This document shows, one piece after another, positions 24,294-31,963 of a stretch of 34,409 bases of DNA. The notes under the pieces were generated by a model. The model worked only from the letters and a program-made list of their open reading frames with translations, did not search any database and was not told where the DNA came from. The position numbers and the translations under genes were made by a program. How positions within the stretch are numbered: the stretch's first letter is position 1; the number at the start of each line of letters is the position of its first letter. Source of the stretch: DATLGD01 sp035540755. Lineage in GTDB: Bacteria; Actinomycetota; Actinomycetes; Mycobacteriales; SCTD01. The stretch covers positions 1 to 34,409 of the forward strand of contig DATLGD010000044.1 of the NCBI GenBank assembly GCA_035540755.1. Reading direction: 5' to 3'.

Positions 24294-25460
24294 TCAGCCG
24301 CGCCGGCGGCAGGCCAGGGCGAGCGCGACACCCGCCCCCGCGGCGATCTCCACCGACAGCAGCGGCGCCACCTGCCACGCCGACGGCCCGACCGTCGCCA
24401 GGTGCCCACCGCCGAGCGGCCCGCCGGAGAGCGCCAGCAGCACACCGGCCACCGCCCCGGCCAGCACGCCGCACCCGAGGGCGTCGCGCGCCGCACCTGC
24501 CCAGGAGGCCGGCAGACGACGGCGGGCGATCAGCACCCCGCCGACCGCCCCCGCCAGCACGGGAACGGCCAGGCAGAGCACACCCAGCCAGGTCGGCGGC
24601 GGGCCCGCGGGCAGGGCGGCCAGCAGCGGCAGCGCGGGGACCGGGCCGAGCTCGACCGCGAACGGGCGGACCGTCGTGCCCGTGCCGAGGGCGAACCCAG
24701 GGCCGGCGAACCACGCCACCACCCACAGCACCGCGTTGGGAGCGAGGGCGGCGCCGGCGGCGGTGAGCCCGAGACCGCCGACGGCGCCGGGCTCGGTGCT
24801 GTCGGCGAGCTCCACCGCGGTGCCGCCGTCCAGGGCGAGCGCCACGGCGACGACGAGGGCCGCGGCGGCGCACAGGGCGACGAGCGCGCCTGCGGCTCCG
24901 GCGGCGCACAGCCGCACCCGGGCGGGCAGCCGGGGCGGCGTGCCGGGTCGACGACCGGCGTGCACCCCCCACGCGGTGCCCGCGGCGGCGAGGACGAGGG
25001 CCGACCCGGCCGCCACGAGTGGCAGCGGGCGCAACGCGTCGCTCTCGGCCGGCACGGTGAGGAGCCCGGCGACGACGGCGTACGGCACCGCGAGCGCGAG
25101 ACCGGTGCGCAGGGTCGAGCGCTCCGGCCGGTCCTCGGCGAGCCGCTGCCCCGCCCGCCGGCACAGCACCAGGGGCAGCAGGACCAGGCCGAGGGGCGTG
25201 AGGCCGAGCCGGCCGTCCGGCAGCTCGAGCCAGGCGCCGTGCGCCACCAGCCACAGCTGCCCGACGGCGCGCAGCGCGTCGGCGGCGCTGGTGCCCGATC
25301 GGTCCTCGGCCCACCACACCAGCAGGACCGGGACGCCCAGGAGCAGCAGCCCGCGGACCGCGACCCCCAGGGCGGCGACCGCCGCCTCCAGCAGCAGGGT
25401 GCGGTCCGGCGCGGCCGCGGCCGGGGGCCGGGCGGAAGGACGGGAGAGGGTCTCGGTCAT
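24294..25460 (-). CDS. perM: PerM-like membrane protein (DUF6350)
   Basis: A 388-residue integral membrane protein with about 9-10 hydrophobic segments and Ala/Leu/Val-rich composition. It matches DUF6350; recognisable spots are LGLTPLGLVLLPLVLCRRAGQR and the block WFAGPGFALGTGTTVRPF. The M. tuberculosis member of this family (Rv0955, PerM) lies between sucCD and purNH and is needed for cell division and persistence in acid stress; the same gene order here supports the assignment. The protein probably stabilises divisome components in the membrane; that role is from the relative, not from this sequence. No strong ribosome-binding site precedes the ATG; CAGAGT lies 9 nt upstream and might be a weak -10 box of a leaderless unit. 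Confidence 0.82.
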   Translation of the reverse strand: MTETLSRPSARPPAAAAPDRTLLLEAAVAALGVAVRGLLLLGVPVLLVWWAEDRSGTSAADALRAVGQLWLVAHGAWLELPDGRLGLTPLGLVLLPLVLCRRAGQRLAEDRPERSTLRTGLALAVPYAVVAGLLTVPAESDALRPLPLVAAGSALVLAAAGTAWGVHAGRRPGTPPRLPARVRLCAAGAAGALVALCAAAALVVAVALALDGGTAVELADSTEPGAVGGLGLTAAGAALAPNAVLWVVAWFAGPGFALGTGTTVRPFAVELGPVPALPLLAALPAGPPPTWLGVLCLAVPVLAGAVGGVLIARRRLPASWAGAARDALGCGVLAGAVAGVLLALSGGPLGGGHLATVGPSAWQVAPLLSVEIAAGAGVALALACRRRG

Positions 25461-25530
25461 GACCGTCCGACTCTGACAGCCGGGACCGGTCCGGCCGCGG
25501 CGGCGCGCCGCCGTGCGGCAGCCGGAAGCA

Positions 25531-25577
25531 CGACGGCCCCCGTGCCGAGCGCTGACGCGTCGGGGCGGGGGCCGTCG
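25531..25577 (-). terminator. Strong hairpin after sucD
   Basis: CGACGGCCCCCG (25531-25542) and CGGGGGCCGTCG (25566-25577) form a perfect 12-bp stem, 8 nt past the sucD stop on the minus strand, with a 23-nt loop. There is no real T tract. It separates sucCD from perM. Confidence 0.65.
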
Positions 25578-25585
25578 GGCTGGAC

Positions 25586-26488
25586 TCAGCTCTTCTGCAT
25601 GATCTCCCGCATGAGCGCCGCCGTCGCAGACGGCGTCTTGCCGACCTTGACGCCGGCTGCCTCGAGCGCGTCCTGCTTGGCCTGGGCGGTGCCCGAGGAG
25701 CCGGACACGATCGCGCCGGCGTGGCCCATGGTCTTGCCCTCGGGCGCGGTGAAGCCCGCGACGTACCCGACGACCGGCTTGGTGACGTGAGCCTTGATGT
25801 AGTCGGCCGCGCGCTCCTCGGCGTCCCCGCCGATCTCGCCGATCATGACGATCGCGTCGGTCTCGTCGTCCTCCTCGAAGGCCTGGAGGCAGTCGATGTG
25901 CGTCGTGCCGATGACCGGGTCACCGCCGATGCCCACTGCCGTCGAGAAGCCGAAGTCGCGCAGCTCGTACATCATCTGGTAGGTCAGCGTGCCGCTCTTG
26001 CTGACCAGGCCGATCCTGCCGGCATCCGGCGCGATGGTGGCCGGGATGATGCCGGCGTTGGACCTGCCGGGGCTGATCAGGCCGGGGCAGTTCGGGCCGA
26101 TGATCCGGGTCTTCTGCCCGGCGTCGGCCCCCTTGTCGACCGCGTACTGCCAGAACCAGGCCGAGTCCTGCACCGGGATGCCCTCGGTGATGACGACGGC
26201 GAGCGGGATCTGCGCGTCGATCGCCTCGACGACCGCGCCCTTGGCGAACGCCGGCGGGACGAACAGCACCGAGACGTCGGCGCCGGTCTTCTCCATGGCC
26301 TCGGCGACGCCGCCGAACACCGGCACGCCCGTGCCGTCGACGTCAACGGTCGTGCCGGCCTTCTTCGGGTTGACGCCGCCGACCACGTTCGTGCCTGAGG
26401 CGATCATGCGCCGGGTGTGCTTCATGCCCTCGGAGCCGGTCATGCCCTGGACGATGACCCTGCTGCTGCCGGTGAGGAAGATCGCCAT
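25586..26488 (-). CDS. sucD: Succinyl-CoA synthetase alpha subunit
   Basis: A 300-residue subunit that binds CoA and carries the phosphohistidine intermediate in conversion of succinyl-CoA to succinate with ATP or GTP formation. The N-terminal CoA-binding fold has VIVQGMTGSEG (11-21). The middle shows GPNCPGLISPG (131-141) and GRIGLVSKSGTLTYQ (157-171). The catalytic His256 is in GKTMGHAGAIVSG. Length is normal. The ATG follows the sucC stop by 2 nt. A strong hairpin follows the gene. Confidence 0.97.
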   Translation of the reverse strand: MAIFLTGSSRVIVQGMTGSEGMKHTRRMIASGTNVVGGVNPKKAGTTVDVDGTGVPVFGGVAEAMEKTGADVSVLFVPPAFAKGAVVEAIDAQIPLAVVITEGIPVQDSAWFWQYAVDKGADAGQKTRIIGPNCPGLISPGRSNAGIIPATIAPDAGRIGLVSKSGTLTYQMMYELRDFGFSTAVGIGGDPVIGTTHIDCLQAFEEDDETDAIVMIGEIGGDAEERAADYIKAHVTKPVVGYVAGFTAPEGKTMGHAGAIVSGSSGTAQAKQDALEAAGVKVGKTPSATAALMREIMQKS

Positions 26489-26490
26489 CG

Positions 26491-27663
26491 TCAGGCCCCC
26501 TTGTTCGCGAGCTCGGCGGCCTTGCCGGCCGCGCCGTCCATGGTGTCGACGACGGTCACCAGCGGGTGGTCGGCCTCGTCCAGGATCCGCCGGCCCTCCT
26601 CGACGTTGTTGCCGTCCAGGCGCACGACCAGCGGCTTGGTCGCGCTGTCGCCCAGCATCTCGAGCGCCTGCACGATGCCGTTCGCGACGGCGTCGCAGGC
26701 GGTGATGCCGCCGAAGACGTTGACGAACACCGAGCGGACGTCCGGGTCGCCGATGATGATCTCGAGCCCGTCGGCCATGACCTGCGCCGAGGCGCCGCCG
26801 CCGATGTCGAGGAAGTTGGCCGGCTTGACGCCGCCGTGCTCCTCGCCCGCATAGGCGACGACGTCGAGGGTGCTCATGACCAGGCCCGCGCCGTTGCCGA
26901 TGATGCCGACCGAGCCGTCGAGCTTGACGTAGTTGAGGCCCTTGGCCTTGGCCCGGCCCTCGAGGTCGTCCTCCTCCACCGGGTCGGCGTAGGTCTCGAA
27001 GACGTCCTTGTGCCGGAATTCGGCGTTGCCGTCGAGGGTGACCTTGCCGTCGAGGGCGAGAACCGTGCCGTCCGGCGTCTTGGCGAGCGGGTTGACCTCG
27101 ACGAGCGTGGCCTCCTCCTCGACGAAGACCTTCCACAGCGCGACGAGCACGTCGACGATCTGGTCCCGGACGTCGGCCGGCATGTTCGCCTGCTCGACGA
27201 TCTCGCGGGCCTTGGCCTCGTCGACGCCCTTCACCGCGTCGACCGGCACCTTGGCGAGCGCCTCGGGCCGCTCGACCGCGAGCTGCTCGATCTCGACGCC
27301 GCCCTCGGCACTCGCCATGGCGAGGTAGGAGCGGTTCGCCCGGTCGAGCAGGAAGGAGACGTAGTACTCCTCCGCGATGTCGCTGGCCTCGGTGACGAGG
27401 ACCTTGTGCACGGTGTGGCCCTTGATGTCGAGGCCGAGGATCGCCTGCGCCTTCTCCACCGCCTCGTCCGGCGTGTCGGCCAGCTTCACGCCGCCGGCCT
27501 TGCCGCGGCCGCCGGTCTTCACCTGCGCCTTGACGACGACCTGCTTGCCGATGCGCTCGGCGACGCCGCGCGCGGCGTCCGCGCTGTCGACCGTCTCGCC
27601 GGGCAGCACGGGCACGCCGTGCTTGGCGAAGAGCTCCTTCGCCTGGTACTCCATGAGATCCAC
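26491..27663 (-). CDS. sucC: Succinyl-CoA synthetase beta subunit
   Basis: A 390-residue subunit (E. coli: 388). The ATP-grasp domain carries MEYQAKELFAKHGVPV at the start and VVVKAQVKTGGRGKAGGVKL, and the C-terminal CoA-ligase domain has FLDIGGGAS, FVNVFGGITACDAVA and RLDGNNVEEGRRIL. The GTG at 27663 (MDLMEYQAKELF) is chosen over the internal ATG at 27654 because AGGA lies 6 nt upstream of it and actinobacterial homologues begin with MDLxEYQ. The promoter is probably the TACCCT box at 27743-27748, giving a leader of about 73 nt. sucD follows with a 2-nt gap. Confidence 0.97.
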   Translation of the reverse strand: MDLMEYQAKELFAKHGVPVLPGETVDSADAARGVAERIGKQVVVKAQVKTGGRGKAGGVKLADTPDEAVEKAQAILGLDIKGHTVHKVLVTEASDIAEEYYVSFLLDRANRSYLAMASAEGGVEIEQLAVERPEALAKVPVDAVKGVDEAKAREIVEQANMPADVRDQIVDVLVALWKVFVEEEATLVEVNPLAKTPDGTVLALDGKVTLDGNAEFRHKDVFETYADPVEEDDLEGRAKAKGLNYVKLDGSVGIIGNGAGLVMSTLDVVAYAGEEHGGVKPANFLDIGGGASAQVMADGLEIIIGDPDVRSVFVNVFGGITACDAVANGIVQALEMLGDSATKPLVVRLDGNNVEEGRRILDEADHPLVTVVDTMDGAAGKAAELANKGA

Positions 27664-27742
27664 GAGGGGTCCTGTCTGCTCGTCGTCGAACGTCGACGGG
27701 ACGAACGCGCACGGCGTCGCCGGCGGTGTTGGGGTCGCACGG

Positions 27743-27748
27743 AGGGTA
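27743..27748 (-). promoter_or_regulatory. -10 box (TACCCT) for sucCD
   Basis: TACCCT on the minus strand, about 80 nt before the sucC GTG. The same hexamer and a similar leader length (about 70 nt) precede mdh, so the two TCA promoters look alike. No clear -35 box. Confidence 0.45.
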
Positions 27749-27891
27749 GCCAGCCGGCCGGACCCCGTCCGAACCGGCCCGTCCGGCGCGCACAGGGCGG
27801 TGCGATGGGTCACACTGATCCGCCGCCGGACGTGCGTGCCGCGGCCGGGCCGATCCGCTGCCCGCACGACGTCCCGTCCGAGGAGCTCCCG

Positions 27892-29922
27892 GTGCGCCGC
27901 TCTGCCCGCCTGTCCGCCGCCCTCGCGGCCGTCGTCCTGGTGCTGGTCCCCGCGCCGCCGGTCGCGGCCGAGGAGGTCGAGGTGACGTCGGGAACGGCGT
28001 CGGTCGTCAACGGTCCGGCCGGCAGCCCGGAGATCGAGCTGGAGTACGACCTGTACCTGCCGGAGGGCGCCTCGGCCGAGGACCCGCGGCCGGCGGTCGT
28101 CATGACGAACGGCTTCGGCCTGGACAAGGGCGCAGCCGAGGTCACCTCCATGTCGTCGTTCCTCGCCCGCAACGGCTACGTCGTGCTGGCCTACACCGCC
28201 GCCGGCTTCAGCGGCTCCGGCGGCTGCATCACCCTGCAGTCGATCGACCGGGACGCGATCGGCACGCAGCAGCTCGTGGACGAGGTGCTCGACGTCCGCG
28301 ACGACGTCCTGCGCGACGCCGACGGCGAGCTGGTGCTCGGCACGGTCGGCGGCTCCTACGGCGGCGGCTGGCAGCTGCCGTTCGCGGCCCTCGACGAGCG
28401 GGTGAAGGCCGCCGCCCCAGGCCGCACCTGGCAGTCGCTGCGGTACGCGCTCAACCCGAACAACCGAGTGGTTCCCGGCGACGCGACCCGCTTCGCCCAC
28501 CCGCTGAACGAGCAGGGCGTGTTCAAGCTGCAGTGGACATCGCTGTTCTTCGCCGCCGGCAACGGCGAGCCGGTCGGCGGCATCCCGCCGACGCCGACGC
28601 CGCCACGCACCGCCTGCACCGAGTACAAGCTCGCCACCGCCGACCCGGCCGAGGTGGCTGGAGCGGCCTGCACCGGCTACCTCGCCGAGCTGTGCGCCCT
28701 CTACGCCCGCATCGTCACCACCGGCGACACCACCGCAGCCGACCGCCAGCTGCTCGACCGGGCGTCCGGCGCGACGTTCCTCGAGGAGCTCGGCGCCCGC
28801 CGGCTGCCGGTGCTGCTCGTGCAGGGCCAGCGCGACACCCTCTTCAACCCCAACGACGCGCTGACCGCCTACACCGCCCTGCGGACGGCCGGCTCACCGG
28901 TGGAGATGGTCTGGAACTGGGGCGGTCACGGCGGCTACAACAGCCGACCCGGCGAGTGCGAGGTCTACGGCGGCGGCACCGGCGCGCCCGACCCCAGCCC
29001 GACCGGCGAGGGCCTCGAGGACTGCTACCTGACCGCCCGCACGCTCGACTTCTTCGACCGGCACCTGCGCGGCGAGCCGGGCAGCGCGCCGGGCTTCGCC
29101 TGGTACCGCGACGCGGCCCCGTTCGCCGAGGGCGCCGACGGCGACGTCGCGGCCGACGAGCAGTACGGCACCGCGGCGGCCTACCCCGCGATGCCGTCGA
29201 CGGCCTTCGCGCTGTCGGGCAGCGACAGCCTCGTGCCGCCCGGCGGCGACGCCGCAGCCGGCTCCGTGCGGCTGGTCAACCCGCCCGGCGGGCAGCCGTC
29301 GTCGTACAGCGAGACCTCGAACTTCACCGGGCCCTCGAGCAACCCGCGCGACCCGCGCCCGCCCTACGACCTGCCCGGCCAGTCGGCGTCGTTCACCAGC
29401 GCGCCGTTCGCCGAGGCGGTCGAGTCGGTCGGGGTCCCGACCGCGCGGCTGCAGCTGTCGCACGCCGCACCGACCGACCTCGTGCTGTTCGGCAAGGTCT
29501 ACGACGTCGCGCCGGACGGCACCGCCGAGCTGGTGCACCGGCTGGTGTCCCCGGTGCGGGTGCCGACCGCCGCGCTCGGCGAGCCGGTGGAGATGAACCT
29601 GGTCGGCTTCGCGCACCGGTTCGAGGCCGGGCACTCGGTGCGCTTCACCGTCACGACCACCGACATGGCCTACCGCAACAACCCCGTGCCGGACGTCGTC
29701 ACGCTCGCGACCGGCCCCGGGTCGACGTTCTCCCTGCCGCTTCCGGCTGGCGCGACAGCGCCGCCTCCGGCGGCTCCGACCGACCCGGGCGCCGGTGCGG
29801 GAGCGACCCCGCCGGCACAGGCGCGAGGACAGCTGCCGGCGACCGGCGCCGGCGCCGTGCTGCCGCTGGCCGCGGTGCTGCTGCTCGCCGGCGCGGTCGC
29901 GGCGCGGCGGACCCGGGGCTGA
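27892..29922 (+). CDS. Secreted CocE/S15-like alpha/beta hydrolase with LPXTG anchor
   Basis: A 676-residue exported enzyme. A signal peptide covers 1-26 (RRSAR, hydrophobic core, PVAA site). The alpha/beta-hydrolase domain has the nucleophile elbow GGSYGGG (Ser155), acid Asp315 in QGQRDTLFNPND and His346 in WNWGGHGGYNS, a complete triad. From about 430 a beta-rich domain resembles the C-terminal part of CocE/X-Pro dipeptidyl-peptidase enzymes. The end has a Pro/Ala linker, the sortase motif LPATG (648-652), a hydrophobic helix and RRTRG. It therefore probably sits covalently on the cell wall and cleaves an ester or peptide of unknown identity. GTG 27892 follows AGGAG (27881-27885) by 6 nt; ATG 27805 is a less likely start. 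The far longer open frame upstream is antisense to sucC. Confidence 0.88.
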   Translation: MRRSARLSAALAAVVLVLVPAPPVAAEEVEVTSGTASVVNGPAGSPEIELEYDLYLPEGASAEDPRPAVVMTNGFGLDKGAAEVTSMSSFLARNGYVVLAYTAAGFSGSGGCITLQSIDRDAIGTQQLVDEVLDVRDDVLRDADGELVLGTVGGSYGGGWQLPFAALDERVKAAAPGRTWQSLRYALNPNNRVVPGDATRFAHPLNEQGVFKLQWTSLFFAAGNGEPVGGIPPTPTPPRTACTEYKLATADPAEVAGAACTGYLAELCALYARIVTTGDTTAADRQLLDRASGATFLEELGARRLPVLLVQGQRDTLFNPNDALTAYTALRTAGSPVEMVWNWGGHGGYNSRPGECEVYGGGTGAPDPSPTGEGLEDCYLTARTLDFFDRHLRGEPGSAPGFAWYRDAAPFAEGADGDVAADEQYGTAAAYPAMPSTAFALSGSDSLVPPGGDAAAGSVRLVNPPGGQPSSYSETSNFTGPSSNPRDPRPPYDLPGQSASFTSAPFAEAVESVGVPTARLQLSHAAPTDLVLFGKVYDVAPDGTAELVHRLVSPVRVPTAALGEPVEMNLVGFAHRFEAGHSVRFTVTTTDMAYRNNPVPDVVTLATGPGSTFSLPLPAGATAPPPAAPTDPGAGAGATPPAQARGQLPATGAGAVLPLAAVLLLAGAVAARRTRG

Positions 29923-29952
29923 GCCGGCCGCCGCCGCTCGCTCAGGCCGGCT
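29922..29952. terminator. Bidirectional hairpin containing stop-codon sequence
   Basis: AGCCGGCC (29922-29929) pairs with GGCCGGCT (29945-29952) over a 15-nt loop. The left arm begins in the last base of the hydrolase TGA, and the complement of the B12-protein TGA (29942-29944) lies in the loop. No T tract. Confidence 0.5.
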
Positions 29953-30358
29953 GGGCCTGCCCGACGTTCTCGCGGACCCAGTCCACGATCGACTGGGTCG
30001 TGGCTCCGGGCGTGAAGATCTTGGCGACGCCGAGCTTCTCGAGCTCGGGGATGTCGTCCACCGGGATGATGCCTCCGCCGAAGACGACGACGTCGTCGGC
30101 GCCGCGCTCGGCCAGCAGCTGCATCACCCGCGTGAACAGCGTCATGTGCGCGCCGGACAGCACCGACAGGCCGACGCAGTCCGCGTCCTCCTGGATGGTC
30201 GTCTCGACGATCTGCTCGGGCGTCTGGTGCAGGCCGGTGTAGACGACCTCCATGCCGGCGTCGCGCAGCGCGCGGGCGACCACCTTCGCCCCCCGGTCGT
30301 GGCCGTCCAGGCCGGGCTTGGCGACGACGACGCGCAGACGCGGTGCGGGCGAGCTCAC
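29942..30358 (-). CDS. Stand-alone cobalamin-binding domain protein (mutase small-subunit type)
   Basis: A 138-residue cytoplasmic protein consisting of one B12-binding domain like the C-terminal domain of methylmalonyl-CoA mutase. The base-off ligand motif DxHxxG is present as DGHDRG, followed by GLSVLSGAHM and VFGGGIIPVDDIPEL, the usual second and third contact regions. It would supply the adenosylcobalamin to a separately encoded catalytic subunit, which is not in the window. The GTG at 30358 is chosen because AGGAGG (30363-30368 on the minus strand) lies 4 nt upstream; longer frames lack this. Likely partners are isobutyryl-CoA, ethylmalonyl-CoA or methylmalonyl-CoA mutases; which one is not known. 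Confidence 0.9.
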   Translation of the reverse strand: MSSPAPRLRVVVAKPGLDGHDRGAKVVARALRDAGMEVVYTGLHQTPEQIVETTIQEDADCVGLSVLSGAHMTLFTRVMQLLAERGADDVVVFGGGIIPVDDIPELEKLGVAKIFTPGATTQSIVDWVRENVGQAQPA

Positions 30359-30405
30359 GGGACCTCCTGCGACGACCGGCTGCATCAGGGACAGACCGCG
30401 GTCGG

Positions 30406-30411
30406 AGAGTA
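30406..30411 (-). promoter_or_regulatory. -10 box (TACTCT) for the B12-binding protein
   Basis: TACTCT on the minus strand fits TANNNT and would start transcription near 30399, about 40 nt before the GTG and upstream of its AGGAGG. Confidence 0.4.
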
Positions 30412-30563
30412 CGCGCCCCGTGACCTCCGCCTCCTCCGCACCTCCGCGAGAACGGCCCGCCCGAGCCTCTCCCGTTGCCCGGCCGTGTCTGGGACCGGCC
30501 CTCGTGCCCCTTCGTGACCGCATCGTTCTGTGAGACCGGTCACCAGAAGGGCGGGGCGGGGGC

Positions 30564-30569
30564 TAGCGT
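30564..30569 (+). promoter_or_regulatory. -10 box (TAGCGT) for the lipase-like gene
   Basis: TAGCGT in a GCTAGCGT context identical to that at 2757-2764. Transcription would start near 30576, leaving a leader of about 42 nt that includes the AGGAGG ribosome-binding site at 30607-30612. The -35 region is not obvious. Confidence 0.5.
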
Positions 30570-30617
30570 CGCCGGCAGAAGCCCTGCCCCGTTTCTGCTC
30601 CGGCACAGGAGGTGCGT

Positions 30618-31595
30618 GTGCGCGACCCGCGCCCTGCGCTCGCCGAGATCGGCCGCCGCACGGGCTCCACGGTCGGCCGGGGGGTGCGCACGGTGTGCAG
30701 TCCGACCGGCCTGCGGGGCGCCGGCCAGGAGATCGTCTGGGTCGTCGCGCACACGGCGATGTACCCGCTGGGCATGTTCAGCGAGAAGGCCCGGGCCGTC
30801 ACCCGCGAGTCGGCCGAGCGCTTCACCCTCGACGACCTGCCGCCGGTGCAGCGCGGGCTGCTGCTCGGCGACGTCGTCGCGGCGGGCACGCCGATCCTGC
30901 TCGTGCACGGGCTGATCGACAACCGCTCGGTCTTCACCCTCCTGCGCCGGGCCCTGCAGCGCCGCGGCTTCGGCCGCATCCTCGCGCTCAACTACTCGCC
31001 GTTCACCCAGGACGTGCGCGCCGCGGCAGCCCGGCTGGCCCGCTTGGTCGAGCGCACCTGTGAGGAGACCGGCTACGAGCGGGTGCACGTCGTGGGGCAC
31101 TCCCTCGGCGGCGTGGTGGCGCGCTACTACGTGCAGCGCATGGGCGGCGACGCCCGGGTGCACACGCTCGTCACGCTGGGCAGCCCGCACAGCGGCACGC
31201 ACGCGGCCTACCTGCTGCCGCAGCGGCTGGTGCGCCAGCTGCGTCCGGGATCGGCGCTGATGGCCGAGCTGGCCGCCCCGGCCGGGGCGTGCCGCACCCG
31301 CTTCGTCGCCTTCTGGAGCGACCTCGACCAGCTCATCGTCCCGAAGCAGGCCGCGCGCATCGACCACCCCGACCTGTCGGCGCGCAACGTCCTGCTGCGG
31401 GGGGTGGGACACATGTCGCTGCCCATCTCCGGGCGGGTCGTGCACGAGATCGCCATGCTGCTGGCCCACCTCGACGAGGACGGCACGACGCTGCAGGCCG
31501 GCGTCACCCCGCTCGGCGCCTCCCTCCCGCCGCCGCCTGCGGCGGCCCCGGCTCCCCACGGCACGCGGGGGCGCGAGGACGCGTCCACGGCCTGA
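30618..31595 (+). CDS. Lipase-like alpha/beta hydrolase (GHSLGG)
   Basis: A 325-residue protein. The oxyanion region is LLVHGLIDNRS (95-105), the nucleophile elbow is GHSLGG with Ser162, the acid is probably Asp235 or Asp237 in SDLDQLI, and the base is His265 in GVGHMSLP. This arrangement matches triacylglycerol lipase/esterase proteins. No classical signal peptide is seen; residues about 36-53 are moderately hydrophobic and may associate with membrane. The C-terminal 30 residues are Pro/Ala-rich. Two in-frame GTGs exist at 30612 and 30618. The second is chosen because AGGAGG at 30607-30612 leaves 5 nt before it, whereas the first lies inside the ribosome-binding site. Substrate unknown; a short hairpin follows. 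Confidence 0.85.
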   Translation: MRDPRPALAEIGRRTGSTVGRGVRTVCSPTGLRGAGQEIVWVVAHTAMYPLGMFSEKARAVTRESAERFTLDDLPPVQRGLLLGDVVAAGTPILLVHGLIDNRSVFTLLRRALQRRGFGRILALNYSPFTQDVRAAAARLARLVERTCEETGYERVHVVGHSLGGVVARYYVQRMGGDARVHTLVTLGSPHSGTHAAYLLPQRLVRQLRPGSALMAELAAPAGACRTRFVAFWSDLDQLIVPKQAARIDHPDLSARNVLLRGVGHMSLPISGRVVHEIAMLLAHLDEDGTTLQAGVTPLGASLPPPPAAAPAPHGTRGREDASTA

Positions 31596-31641
31596 CCCGC
31601 CGTGCCAGCAGAGCGCGAGACGGCTCCCCGCCCGCCCGGCA

Positions 31642-31673
31642 GGTGACGACGGTCGCGTCGTCGAACCGTCACC
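31642..31673 (+). terminator. Candidate terminator of the lipase-like gene
   Basis: GGTGAC (31642-31647) pairs with GTCACC (31668-31673), with further inner pairing of GGT with ACC beyond a 3-nt bulge. It starts 46 nt after the stop codon. No T tract, so only a candidate. Confidence 0.35.
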
Positions 31674-31703
31674 CCGTCGTCATACCGGGCGACGAAACCC
31701 CTA

Positions 31704-31717
31704 CACTGATCGCAGTG
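31704..31717. promoter_or_regulatory. 14-bp palindrome overlapping a possible -10 box
   Basis: CACTG-ATCG-CAGTG is a perfect 5-bp inverted repeat with a self-complementary-looking 4-nt centre. TACACT at 31702-31707 fits TANNNT and overlaps its left arm. It could be an operator on a second, upstream promoter of the M23 gene. No regulator family is recognised. Confidence 0.35.
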
Positions 31718-31783
31718 GTCGCCCGTCGGCTGCGCTCAGGATGTGGACAAGCCACCCCCTTGCGCGCCCCATCGGACGATCGG

Positions 31784-31799
31784 ATAACGTACTGGTAAC
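31784..31799 (+). promoter_or_regulatory. Direct repeat ATAAC-N6-GTAAC with -10 box, MtrA-like
   Basis: ATAAC (31784-31788) and GTAAC (31795-31799) are spaced 11 bp apart, one helical turn. TAACGT at 31785-31790 within it fits TANNNT and would start transcription near 31797. GTAAC-type direct repeats are what I recall for the response regulator MtrA, which controls cell-wall peptidase genes in corynebacteria and mycobacteria; the downstream gene is such a peptidase. Binding is inference. Confidence 0.45.
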
Positions 31800-31804
31800 A
31801 GCGT

Positions 31805-31902
31805 CGCCGTCCAGCTCCGGCAGGACGGCGGGCTGAGCACCCAGGTCGAGCCGCTCGCGGCCGGCCGCCAGGCCCCACGAGGGGCCTGGACGGTGCTGCC
31901 CG
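31805..31902 (+). ncRNA. Structured 5' leader of the M23 gene (candidate cis-regulatory RNA)
   Basis: Predicted by eye: hairpin CGCCGTCC / GGACGGCG (31805-31812, 31823-31830). Then an outer stem AGCACC / GGTGCT (31836-31841, 31892-31897) encloses CGAG-CCG-CTCG (31847-31857) and a perfect 9-bp stem with ACGA tetraloop (31868-31889), giving a three-way junction. CGGGC (31829-31833) can also extend the outer stem with GCCCG (31898-31902), competing with the first hairpin. No known riboswitch class is recognised. Confidence 0.35.
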
Positions 31903-31963
31903 CGCCACGTCCGCCGCGCCTGCGCGGTACCTGACCCTGCACCCGGATACGACGGAGAGACGC

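Larger units (their letters stand above)
31596..31963 (+). other. 368-bp intergenic region with hairpins, palindrome, direct repeat and a structured leader
   Basis: No protein gene is convincing here. From left to right: two adjacent stem-loops after the lipase gene (31642-31673 and about 31675-31695), TACACT overlapping a CACTG-ATCG-CAGTG palindrome (31702-31717), the ATAAC-N6-GTAAC direct repeat with TAACGT (31784-31799), then about 165 nt of GC-rich sequence able to fold into a hairpin and a three-way junction (31805-31902), and the GGAGAG ribosome-binding site (31954-31959). Confidence 0.6.

Noticed and set aside
26566..27891. N-terminal 442-codon extension of the CocE-like hydrolase frame
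   Set aside because: It is antisense to sucC; the AGGAG-GTG pair at 27881-27894 and the signal peptide set the real start.
31741..31836. Short plus-strand ORF (31 residues) in the M23 leader region
   Set aside because: No adequate ribosome-binding site and it runs through the promoter and first hairpin; more likely chance.
31797..31963. c-di-AMP (ydaO-type) riboswitch before the M23 gene
   Set aside because: The context is right, but I do not see the conserved core sequences of that class; only unnamed hairpins.
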